A DNA stretch of 10,665 nt, from positions 1 to 10,665 of the forward strand of contig DATJBC010000299.1 of assembly GCA_035515515.1 (NCBI GenBank). The letters are read 5' to 3'. The notes beneath the pieces are model-generated. The model saw nothing but the letters and a program-made list of their open reading frames with translations. It was not told the origin of the DNA and did no database searches. Position 1 is the stretch's first letter; the number at the start of each line of letters is the position of its first letter. The stretch comes from DATJBC01 sp035515515. GTDB lineage: Bacteria > Actinomycetota > Acidimicrobiia > Acidimicrobiales > UBA8190. A program made the translations under genes and the position numbers. This document shows, piece by piece, positions 1 through 6,314 of this stretch.

Positions 1-315
1 GTGCTGCGGGCGCACACCTCGCCCGAGGTGCGGGGCTACGTCCTCGACCTCGTGGGAGAGACACGCGCCCATCCCGACCTGACCGTGGGGGCCTCCCCGC
101 GCGCCAGCCTGGCCGTGGTGCGGGCCGCCGCCGCCGTGGCCGTGTCGAGCGGCCGCGACTTCGTCGTCCCCGACGACGTGAAGGTGGTGGCCGAGCCCGC
201 GCTCGGGCATCGGGTGGTCGTCCACCCCGCCGCGGAGCTCGCCGGGGTGACGCCGTCCTCGGCCATCGCCGAGATCCTCTCCCGCCTGGTCGTGCCCGTG
301 GGCAGGGCGCACTAG
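1..315 (+). CDS. MoxR-family AAA+ ATPase, C-terminal part (5' truncated by window edge)
   Basis: This is the last 104 codons of a MoxR-type AAA+ ATPase; the Walker A and B region lies upstream of the window. MoxR ATPases are thought to act as chaperones that remodel or activate partner proteins, often with DUF58 or VWA proteins. The visible part is the C-terminal helical lid (AAA_lid_2 type). A GASPR motif at visible residues 30-34 supplies the sensor-2 arginine (R34). It is followed by the alanine-rich helix, then GRDFVVPDDV (about 51-60) and LGHRVVV (about 68-74), a typical MoxR ending. The GTG at position 1 should not be read as the true start, because family members are about 320-350 residues long. 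The next gene, DUF58, begins 42 nt after the stop, matching the common moxR-DUF58-transglutaminase order. The family call is firm; the specific client is unknown. Confidence 0.9.
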   Translation: MLRAHTSPEVRGYVLDLVGETRAHPDLTVGASPRASLAVVRAAAAVAVSSGRDFVVPDDVKVVAEPALGHRVVVHPAAELAGVTPSSAIAEILSRLVVPVGRAH

Positions 316-357
316 GCGACGCGGCACGGCCCGCGCGCGTCCGTCAGGCGTCTCGCC

Positions 358-1656
358 GTGCTCACCCACAGGGGGATGGTGCTGGCCGCCGGTTCGGTGA
401 TCCTGGCGGTGGCGGGTCTCGCCTACGGGGTGGAGGAGTTCGTCATGGTGGCCGCCTCGGTGGCCGTGCTCCTGGCGCTCGGGGCCGTGTCGGTCCGCGT
501 GCGGCGTCGGCGGGCGCGGCGTGGGCTGCGGATGGTCACGAGCACACCGCAGATCGACCTGTCGCCGGGCCAGGCCGCCGTGGTCGAGCTCACGGTGGCC
601 AACGCCGGGCGCCGTCACCTCCCGTCGGTGGTCGTGGGGGACCCCGCCCGGTGCTGGGCGGTCTCGTACCCGGGCCTGAGCGGCAGCGCCCTGGCCACCG
701 GGCGGCGGGCGCCGGGCCCCGGGCGCGGCCTCGACCGGGACGTCGCCGCCCGACCCGGCGGTGGCGCCCCGGCCGAGGTCGCCGCCGATCCCACCGGCGG
801 GCTCGCCTCCGGCCTCGCCGGGCCCCCGCGACGGGGCACGCGCCGCCAACGGGCCCGTGACCGGCGCGCCGTGGCGGGCGGCACCGGGCTCCCCCCGCTG
901 GCCCCGGGCGCGTCGGTCGTCGTGTCGTTCCCCGTGCCGGCGACCACCCGCGGCCTCCTCACCCTGTCGGGCGTGTCGGTGTGGTGCCAGGACCCCTTCG
1001 GGCTGGGGGCCCGCCGGGTGGGCACGGCCCCGGTGGCGCACGTGATCGTGTTCCCGGTTCCCGCCGCCGCCGACCGCAGCGCCCACGACCGGGGCCGGCG
1101 TGCGGGCCGGCACCCCGATGCCGGCGCCGCCGCGCCCACCAACGCCCTGGCCGGGGACGAGCTGCAGGGGCTGCGCCCGTACGCCCCCGGGGACCGCCTC
1201 AGCCGCCTCCACTGGCCCTCGTTGGCGCGCTCGGGCGACATCATGGTGCGCGAGTTCGTGGCCCCCGACTCGGCCACGCTGTCGCTCCTCGTCGACCTGC
1301 GCCCCGCCTCGCATGCCGGCGACTCGATCGAGCACGCCATCGCCCAGGCGGCCGGGCTCGGCGTCCGGGCCCTCGACGACGGCGTCACCGTCGAGTTGTG
1401 CACGAGCACGGGCGAGAGCATGGTGATCGCCCCGGGCGCCGCGGCGCGGCCCGCGCTGCTGCGGGCCCTGGCGCTGCTGGGTCCGGCCGGCGCCCCGCCG
1501 GCCGCCGCCCGGCGGTGGGGGGACCGGCCCACGGGAGGCGCCGTGTGGGCGACCGCCGGCGACGACATCGTCCTCGTCACGACGGCCGCCGGGGCCGCCG
1601 CCCAGGCGCTGCCCGACTCCGTGCGCCGGCAGGCCGACACGGTGCTGGTGCGATGA
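358..1656 (+). CDS. DUF58 domain membrane protein
   Basis: 432 residues. Two hydrophobic segments at about residues 6-24 and 28-48 form an N-terminal membrane anchor, followed by an Arg-rich stretch (about 49-57). The DUF58 hallmarks are present: DPFGL at 212-216, then LRPYAPGDRLSRLHW at 272-286, SLARSGDIMVREF at 288-300, and a VWA-like Rossmann region after about 305 (LLVDLR). Family members are usually encoded beside MoxR ATPases and are thought to be their membrane-linked partners; the exact role is not established. The GTG start at 358 gives MLTHRG, which resembles the LTRRGW opening common in the family, although no strong Shine-Dalgarno is seen. ATG 376 is an alternative but has AGGGGG directly against it. 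Residues about 105-177 are a Gly/Pro/Arg/Ala-rich low-complexity insertion in the N-terminal beta region. The gene ends inside a 20-bp tandem repeat that also carries the next start codon. Confidence 0.9.
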   Translation: MLTHRGMVLAAGSVILAVAGLAYGVEEFVMVAASVAVLLALGAVSVRVRRRRARRGLRMVTSTPQIDLSPGQAAVVELTVANAGRRHLPSVVVGDPARCWAVSYPGLSGSALATGRRAPGPGRGLDRDVAARPGGGAPAEVAADPTGGLASGLAGPPRRGTRRQRARDRRAVAGGTGLPPLAPGASVVVSFPVPATTRGLLTLSGVSVWCQDPFGLGARRVGTAPVAHVIVFPVPAAADRSAHDRGRRAGRHPDAGAAAPTNALAGDELQGLRPYAPGDRLSRLHWPSLARSGDIMVREFVAPDSATLSLLVDLRPASHAGDSIEHAIAQAAGLGVRALDDGVTVELCTSTGESMVIAPGAAARPALLRALALLGPAGAPPAAARRWGDRPTGGAVWATAGDDIVLVTTAAGAAAQALPDSVRRQADTVLVR

Positions 1657-1701
1657 GCGCGGTGCTGGTGCGATGAACGCGGTGCTGGGTGCGACGGACG
1701 C
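1641..1701 (+). repeat. 20-bp tandem repeat spanning the DUF58 stop and TgpA start
   Basis: Units lie at 1641-1660 and 1661-1680 and differ only at 1657/1677 (G/A). A third, decayed unit at 1681-1701 has one inserted G and two substitutions. Units 1 and 2 each carry GGTGCTGGTGCGATGA, which holds an ATGA stop/start overlap. The DUF58 gene stops in unit 1 (TGA 1654-1656) and TgpA starts in unit 2 (ATG 1673). Because the unit length is not a multiple of 3, the ATG in unit 1 (1653) opens a different frame. That frame reads 7 codons (MSAVLVR) and stops at TGA 1674-1676, overlapping the TgpA ATG. Confidence 0.9.
1653..1676 (+). other. Seven-codon mini-ORF bridging two ATGA overlaps
   Basis: ATG 1653-1655 overlaps the DUF58 stop, and TGA 1674-1676 overlaps the TgpA start. 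The peptide would be MSAVLVR. No clear Shine-Dalgarno precedes either ATG, so TgpA translation may rely on ribosomes terminating nearby, either on DUF58 (16 nt gap) or relayed through this mini-ORF. The reading frame is directly visible; its translation is inference. It is more likely a by-product of the tandem duplication than a peptide gene. Confidence 0.4.
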
Positions 1702-4282
1702 GCCGCGTCGCCCCCCCGCGCCGGCGCGGGTGCTCCCCGACGTCACGCTGCTCGCCGTCTCCCTGGCGGCCGGGCTCGGCGTGGCGCGGCTCACGGCGCA
1801 GCCCACGGCGTGGCGCGTGCTGGGCCCGGTCGTCGCCACGGTGGCGGCCGGGCACCTGACCACGTCGCTCGTGCGCCGCCTGCGTGCACCTGCTCCCGTG
1901 GCGGGCGCCTGCGGGGTGGCGGCGGTGTGTCTGAGCACGCTGTGGGGCCAGTTCCTGTCGGCGACGCGCGGCGGGGTCCCCACGGCGGCGGCATGGCGCG
2001 CCGTGGGCAGCCGCTTCGCCGCCGGGTACCACGTCATCCGGTCCCACCCCACCCCGGTGCCGGCCACGGCGGGCGTGGTGCTGTGGGTCGCGGCGGGTGC
2101 GGGCCTCGTGGCGGTCCTGGCCCGCACGCTGTGGGCCTGGCCGGACCGACGCAGCGCGCGCCCTCTCCTGGCGCTCGCGCCCAGCTTCGGCCTCTTCTCC
2201 TACACGGCGCTGCTCAGCTCCCAGATCGACCGGGTGCCCGGCGCCCTCTCCTACCTGGTGAGCGCCCTGGCATTCCTCGTCGCGGCCCAGACCGTCACCA
2301 CCGGCCCCTCCGGCGCGCTGGCCGCCCAGGTGGCCGCGGCGCCGGCACGCCGCACGGGCGCCCGGCGCCTGCGGGCCGTGCTCCCCGGCGCGTGGGCCGC
2401 GCTGCTGGCCGTCGCCGTGCCCCTGGCGGTGAGCCCGGTGCTCGGCGCGCTGAAGGTGAACGCCCTCCCGTTCCCGTCCGACCGCAAGGCGGGCAGCCTG
2501 TCCATCGCCCCCGGTGGCCCGGGCGCGGGGGGCGGCCCCCGGTCGGGGCTGGGCGCCCAGGCGCCCTTCGGGGTCCAGGCCATCAACCTCGTCGACGACC
2601 TCCAGGCCGTGATCGAGAGCCGGTCCGACGAGCCCATGTTCAGCGCCACGACCCCGCGGCCCAGCTACTGGCAGGTGGCCGTGCTGACCTTGTTCACGGG
2701 CACGGCCTGGCTGCCCGACCCCCACACCCAGACGGCGGTGCAGAGCATCCAGGTGCCGCTGGCGGGCGGATCGGCGGCGTTCCTCCCCGTGCTGCCCCAA
2801 CCTCGGCCGGTCAAGACATTCCGCGCCCGGATCACGATCGAGGACCTCGAGAGCACGCTGCTCCCGTTGCCCTCCACCGTCGTGGGGGTGGACTCCGACG
2901 CCACGTTCCTGGCGGGCTTCGGCGCGGTGCGCTCCTACGAGACCGCCTCCGGCTACAGCTACACGGCTGAGGCCGCCGTCCCCGGCGGCGCTCCCTCGGC
3001 GGCGGCGGGGACGTCGGTGGCAGCCGCCCTCGAGAACGGGCAGGTCACTCCGGGCGAGCTGGAGCCGTACCTGCAGATCCCGCCCATGCCCGGGCCCGTC
3101 GTCAACCTCGCCCACCAGATCGTGGCGGGCGCCGGGAGCCCCGCCGCCGAGGCAGGCGCCCTCGCCCGCTGGTTCAACTCGGGCCGCTTCCGCTACACCC
3201 TCACGCCGCCGCCCTCCCCGGGCGACCCCCTGTCGTCCTTCCTCTTCACCACGCGCGCCGGCTTCTGCCAGCAGTTCGCCGCCGCCTACGCCGCGCTCGC
3301 CCGCATCGACGGGCTCCCCACGCGCATCGCCGTGGGGTTCACGACCGGCACGCCGGCGGGCACCGACCACTACCGGGTCACGGGCGCCGACGCGCACGTG
3401 TGGCCCGAGGTCTATCTGGGCCCCACGGCGGGATGGGTCTCGTTCGAGCCCACGCCCGCCACCACCGGCGAGCCCACCGGGGTCGGCGTGGACTCGGGCG
3501 CCCACGTGACGAGCCCCGGCGCCGGCGCCCAGTCCTCGGCGTCGACGGCGTCGACCGTCACGAGCCAGCGCCACGCGTCGTCGGCGACGACCGTGCCGTC
3601 CACCACCCCTGGAGCGCCGCACGGCGCTCCAGCGCGACGCCAGGGCACGACGTCGGCGTCGGGCGACGGCGGATGGATCGTCGCTTCGCTGCTCGTGCTC
3701 CTCGTGGCGGGCGCCGTCACGTTCATGCTCGTGCGGACCGGGCGCATGGGCGCCGTCCTCCGGTGGTGGCGGAGGCGGTGGCGCCGGCGCCACCACCCCG
3801 CCACGGGGCGCGCCACGCGCCCCGCATGGCTGGCCCGCGTCCCCGGGCTGGCGCGCCTGGGTTGGCTGGCTCGGGCCCGCTGGCTCTCGCCGACCACGTC
3901 CGATCCCACCGCCCTCGTGCTCGACCACTACGACGGCGCCAGCGCGGCGCTCGAACGAGCCCGGCTGGGACGGCGCCCGGCCGAGACCATCGACGAGCAC
4001 GTCCGGCGGCTCCGTGCGCTGGCGGGTGCCAAGTGGCTCGTGCCCTACGCGCCCGCCATCCCGGAGGCGGGCACAGCCCAGGCCCACGCCGCAGAGGACG
4101 CCATCGAGGCCTACAGCCGATTGGCGACGCTCGCCGCCCGGGCCAGCTACGGGCCCGCGCACTGCACGCCCGCTGAGGCTGCGGACGCCGAGCGCCTCGG
4201 CCTCGCCGTGGAGAGCGGGCTCGACGCCGTGGCCGCCCCGGGGCGACGGGCGCGGGGCGCGCGGGAGCCGGCCGGCGTGTAG
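1673..4282 (+). CDS. TgpA-like membrane transglutaminase (DUF3488 / transglutaminase core / DUF4129-like)
   Basis: 869 residues. The N-terminal DUF3488-type part has about seven hydrophobic segments (roughly 22-40, 48-65, 74-93, 132-152, 165-182, 190-208, 236-258). It is followed by an extracytoplasmic region with a transglutaminase-like core. Cys532 lies in RAGFCQQFA and His575 in GADAHVWPEVYL. The position usually holding the catalytic Asp is Glu592 (GWVSFEPTP, 587-595). A Ser/Thr/Gly/Pro linker (about 597-663) leads to a last membrane helix (about 668-690), a basic stop-transfer patch and a cytoplasmic DUF4129-like tail that includes the stretch ALERARLGRRPAETIDEHVRRL. It completes the MoxR-DUF58-transglutaminase trio, which probably acts on envelope proteins or peptides; the substrate is unknown. 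ATG 1673 is chosen because the preceding ATGs in this frame are lacking and the ATGA overlap favours it. The family call is firm; activity with Glu592 is untested. Confidence 0.9.
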   Translation: MNAVLGATDAPRRPPAPARVLPDVTLLAVSLAAGLGVARLTAQPTAWRVLGPVVATVAAGHLTTSLVRRLRAPAPVAGACGVAAVCLSTLWGQFLSATRGGVPTAAAWRAVGSRFAAGYHVIRSHPTPVPATAGVVLWVAAGAGLVAVLARTLWAWPDRRSARPLLALAPSFGLFSYTALLSSQIDRVPGALSYLVSALAFLVAAQTVTTGPSGALAAQVAAAPARRTGARRLRAVLPGAWAALLAVAVPLAVSPVLGALKVNALPFPSDRKAGSLSIAPGGPGAGGGPRSGLGAQAPFGVQAINLVDDLQAVIESRSDEPMFSATTPRPSYWQVAVLTLFTGTAWLPDPHTQTAVQSIQVPLAGGSAAFLPVLPQPRPVKTFRARITIEDLESTLLPLPSTVVGVDSDATFLAGFGAVRSYETASGYSYTAEAAVPGGAPSAAAGTSVAAALENGQVTPGELEPYLQIPPMPGPVVNLAHQIVAGAGSPAAEAGALARWFNSGRFRYTLTPPPSPGDPLSSFLFTTRAGFCQQFAAAYAALARIDGLPTRIAVGFTTGTPAGTDHYRVTGADAHVWPEVYLGPTAGWVSFEPTPATTGEPTGVGVDSGAHVTSPGAGAQSSASTASTVTSQRHASSATTVPSTTPGAPHGAPARRQGTTSASGDGGWIVASLLVLLVAGAVTFMLVRTGRMGAVLRWWRRRWRRRHHPATGRATRPAWLARVPGLARLGWLARARWLSPTTSDPTALVLDHYDGASAALERARLGRRPAETIDEHVRRLRALAGAKWLVPYAPAIPEAGTAQAHAAEDAIEAYSRLATLAARASYGPAHCTPAEAADAERLGLAVESGLDAVAAPGRRARGAREPAGV
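3609..3632. repeat. Perfect 10-bp inverted repeat with 4-nt loop inside TgpA
   Basis: Arms CTGGAGCGCC (3609-3618) and GGCGCTCCAG (3623-3632) are exactly complementary around a GCAC loop. The element lies in codons for the PGAPHGAPA portion of the linker before the last TgpA membrane helix, where protein constraint is low. There is no T-run after it, so it is not a standard intrinsic terminator. It could form a strong mRNA hairpin, or it may be a by-product of GC-rich linker DNA. Confidence 0.8.
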
Positions 4283-4326
4283 CGGGGTCGGTTCGCCTGC
4301 TCACCGGGGGCGGGGCGCACCGCTGG

Positions 4327-4348
4327 TCGCGCCCTGGTGGCGGCGCGA
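4327..4348. promoter_or_regulatory. 7-bp inverted repeat overlapping the P450 ribosome-binding region
   Basis: TCGCGCC (4327-4333) and GGCGCGA (4342-4348) pair perfectly around an 8-nt loop. The right arm runs into GCGAGGA (4345-4351), the probable Shine-Dalgarno for the P450 ATG at 4360. It could be a regulator operator or an mRNA hairpin that limits ribosome access, or chance in GC-rich DNA. I see no convincing -10 box in the 77 nt between TgpA and the P450. Confidence 0.4.
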
Positions 4349-4359
4349 GGATGGACGCC

Positions 4360-5625
4360 ATGACCTCCCCCACCCTGCGGCTGGACGACATCGACCTCTC
4401 GAAGCTCGAATTCTGGGAGGAGCCGTGGGACGTGCGGGAGGCGACCTTCGCGACGCTGCGCGCCGAGCGGCCCATCGCCTTCTTCGAAGAGCCCGAGATC
4501 GAGGTGGAGACGGTCATCCCCATCCCCCCGGGCCCGGGCTACTACGCCGTCACCCGCCACGCCGACATCGTCGAGATCAGCCGGCATCCCGAGCTCTACT
4601 GCTCGGGGAAGTCGGGCTCCACGATCCTCGACATGCCCCCCGAGCTCCTCGAGTTCTTCGGCTCCATGATCAACATGGACGACCCCCGCCACGCCCGCCT
4701 CCGCCGCATCGTGTCCGCCGCCTTCAACCCCCGCATGGTGCGCGCCGTCGAGGACACCATCGAGCAGGTCGGAGCCGACATCGTCGAGAGCGTGCGGGCC
4801 AAGGGCGAGTGCGATTTCGTCACCGAGGTGGCCGCCCGCCTGCCGCTCAAGGTGATCTGCGACATGATGGGCGTGCCCGAGAGCCAGTACGACACCGTCT
4901 TCAACTGCTCCAACATCATCCTGTCGATGGGTGACACCGAGTACGTGCCCGAGGGCGAGGATCCGGTCCTGGCGTTCATGACCGCCGGGAACGACCTGGC
5001 GGGCATCATGCGGGAGTTGTCGGCCTTCCGCGTCCAGCACCCCACCGACGACCTCACCACCGCGTTGGCGACCGCCAACGTCGACGGCGAGTCCCTCACC
5101 GACGCCGAGTTGGCATCCTTCTTCATCCTGCTCCTGGTGGCCGGCAACGAGACCACGCGCAACGCCATCAGCCACGGCCTGTGGGCCCTCACCGAGCACC
5201 CCGACCAGCGAGCCGCCTGGACCGCCGATTTCGAGGGCGTGGCCCCCACCGCCGTCGAGGAGATCGTGCGCTGGGCCTCCCCCGTGATCTTCATGCGCCG
5301 CACCGTCACCGAGCCCACCACGTTGTCGGGACACGCCTTCGCGGAGGGCGACAAGGTCGTCTTGTTCTACAACTCGGCCAATCGCGACGAGGACGCCTTC
5401 GAGGACCCGCAACGGTTCGACGTGCGCCGGACCCCGAACCCTCACGTCGGCTTCGGCGCCCCCGGTCCGCACTTCTGCCTGGGTGCCCACCTGGCGCGGC
5501 GCGAGATCACCGTGATGTTCCGCGAGCTGTTCCACAAGCTGCCCGACATCCGGGCGGCGGCCGAGCCCGACCGGCTACGGTCGAACTTCATCAACGGCAT
5601 CAAGCATCTGCCCTGCGCGTACTGA
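4360..5625 (+). CDS. Cytochrome P450, CYP124/125-like
   Basis: 421 residues from ATG 4360, which has GCGAGGA 8 nt upstream. An in-frame ATG at 4351 would sit directly on that site and is less likely. The P450 landmarks are all present: I-helix LLLVAGNETTRN (258 onward; oxygen-activation region A261, G262, E264, T265), the ExxR pair E301/R304 in EEIVRWASPV, and the heme loop FGAPGPHFCLGAHLA with the thiolate ligand Cys373. The segments SANRDEDAF and NPHVGFG and the ending NGIKHLPCAY resemble, from memory, mycobacterial CYP124/CYP125/CYP142 enzymes, which oxidise the methyl-branched end of lipids or the sterol side chain. It has no membrane anchor, so it is a soluble bacterial P450 needing a ferredoxin and reductase not encoded here. 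The next gene follows after 60 nt and is probably co-transcribed. The P450 call is certain; the substrate is inference. Confidence 0.95.
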   Translation: MTSPTLRLDDIDLSKLEFWEEPWDVREATFATLRAERPIAFFEEPEIEVETVIPIPPGPGYYAVTRHADIVEISRHPELYCSGKSGSTILDMPPELLEFFGSMINMDDPRHARLRRIVSAAFNPRMVRAVEDTIEQVGADIVESVRAKGECDFVTEVAARLPLKVICDMMGVPESQYDTVFNCSNIILSMGDTEYVPEGEDPVLAFMTAGNDLAGIMRELSAFRVQHPTDDLTTALATANVDGESLTDAELASFFILLLVAGNETTRNAISHGLWALTEHPDQRAAWTADFEGVAPTAVEEIVRWASPVIFMRRTVTEPTTLSGHAFAEGDKVVLFYNSANRDEDAFEDPQRFDVRRTPNPHVGFGAPGPHFCLGAHLARREITVMFRELFHKLPDIRAAAEPDRLRSNFINGIKHLPCAY

Positions 5626-5685
5626 CCCGCCCGTCACGACCCCGCGGCCGGCCACCCCCGAGGACGGCACCACCCGAGGAGCCCC

Positions 5686-6240
5686 ATGAGCGCGACACCG
5701 TCCGAGCAAGGTGCGCCCGCTGCGGCGGCGTCCGGTGGCGAGGGTTCCGTGGGGCAGATGGGTCACGGCGTCAACCAGCGGGCGCTCATCAAGATGACGG
5801 CGGAGGAGATCGAGGCCTTCATGGGGGAGCGCCGCCCGGTCACGCTGTGCTCCATCAACCACGACGGATCGATCCACGCCGTGGCCATGTGGTACGGGTT
5901 CGTGGAAGGGATGATCGCGTTCGAGACGAAGACGAAGTCCCAGAAGGCGCGCAACCTGCGCCGCGACCCCCGCCTCACGGTGATGGCCGAGGACGGCGAG
6001 TACTACGAGGAGCTGCGCGGGGTCGAGCTGGTGGGGACCGCCGAGTTCATCGGCGACCCCGAGCGCATGTTCGCCCTGGGCGTCAACCTCTTCGAGCGCT
6101 ACTACGGGGCCTACAGCGAGGACCTGCGGCCCTTCGTGGAGACCATGCTGCACAAGCGCGACGTCATCGCCCTGCGCGTCGGGCGCACGGTGTCCTGGGA
6201 CCACCGCAAGCTGGGGCTGCCGCCGACCAGGCCCGCCTGA
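5686..6240 (+). CDS. PPOX-family split-barrel protein (flavin- or F420-dependent)
   Basis: 184 residues. A disordered Ser/Ala/Gly-rich leader (1-25) precedes a split beta-barrel of the pyridoxamine 5'-phosphate oxidase-like family. The core runs from MTAEEIEAFM through RPVTLCSINHDGSIHAVAMW (50-69), WYGFVEGMIAFETKTKSQK (69-87) and KARNLRRDPRLTVMAEDG, then an ELRGVELVGTAEF strand. The layout of short strands with KTKSQKARNLRRDPR is typical of small actinobacterial PPOX proteins that bind FMN or F420 and reduce or oxidise small organic substrates. ATG 5686 is supported by GAGGAG (5676-5681) at 4 nt spacing. ATG 5758 is an in-frame alternative that would remove most of the leader. It probably forms a unit with the upstream P450 and may act on the same pathway. 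Cofactor and substrate cannot be decided from the sequence. Confidence 0.85.
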   Translation: MSATPSEQGAPAAAASGGEGSVGQMGHGVNQRALIKMTAEEIEAFMGERRPVTLCSINHDGSIHAVAMWYGFVEGMIAFETKTKSQKARNLRRDPRLTVMAEDGEYYEELRGVELVGTAEFIGDPERMFALGVNLFERYYGAYSEDLRPFVETMLHKRDVIALRVGRTVSWDHRKLGLPPTRPA

Positions 6241-6244
6241 GCGC

Positions 6245-6262
6245 GGCGCACCGGGCGCCTTT
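6245..6262 (+). terminator. Short hairpin followed by TTT after the PPOX gene
   Basis: GGCGC (6245-6249) pairs with GCGCC (6255-6259) around a 5-nt loop, followed at once by TTT (6260-6262). It starts 5 nt after the PPOX stop and lies before the SDR promoter, a sensible place to end the P450-PPOX transcript. The stem is short and the T-run minimal, so it would be weak. Confidence 0.35.
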
Positions 6263-6278
6263 GCCTCGGCCTCCCGCA

Positions 6279-6308
6279 TTGAGCGGCCGATCCCTTTCCC
6301 GTTAGGGT
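6279..6308 (+). promoter_or_regulatory. Promoter for the SDR/DapB-like pair, placed for a leaderless transcript
   Basis: A -35 like TTGAGC (6279-6284), an 18-bp spacer and a -10 TAGGGT (6303-6308) fit the actinobacterial TANNNT pattern. Only 6 nt separate the -10 from the ATG at 6315, so transcription would begin at or next to the start codon. No Shine-Dalgarno precedes this ATG, which agrees with leaderless translation. Confidence 0.65.
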
Positions 6309-6314
6309 CATCTG

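Noticed and set aside
3540..3555. GTCGAC-GGC-GTCGAC repeat in the TgpA linker
   Set aside because: Explained by repeated Ser-Thr/Ala codons in a low-complexity linker; too short to call a site.
1577..4162. Open frame of 861 codons on the minus strand opposite TgpA
   Set aside because: Its product is low-complexity, rich in Arg/Gly/His/Ala, with no recognisable domain. It mirrors the GC-rich codons of the convincing TgpA gene on the other strand.
4283..4326. Search for a promoter before the P450
   Set aside because: No TANNNT box at a useful distance with a matching -35 was found; transcription may start inside TgpA or read through.
4147..5535. Open frame of 462 codons on the minus strand opposite the P450
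   Set aside because: Shadow of a gene with intact heme, I-helix and ExxR motifs; the antisense product is His/Gly/Asp-rich without domains.
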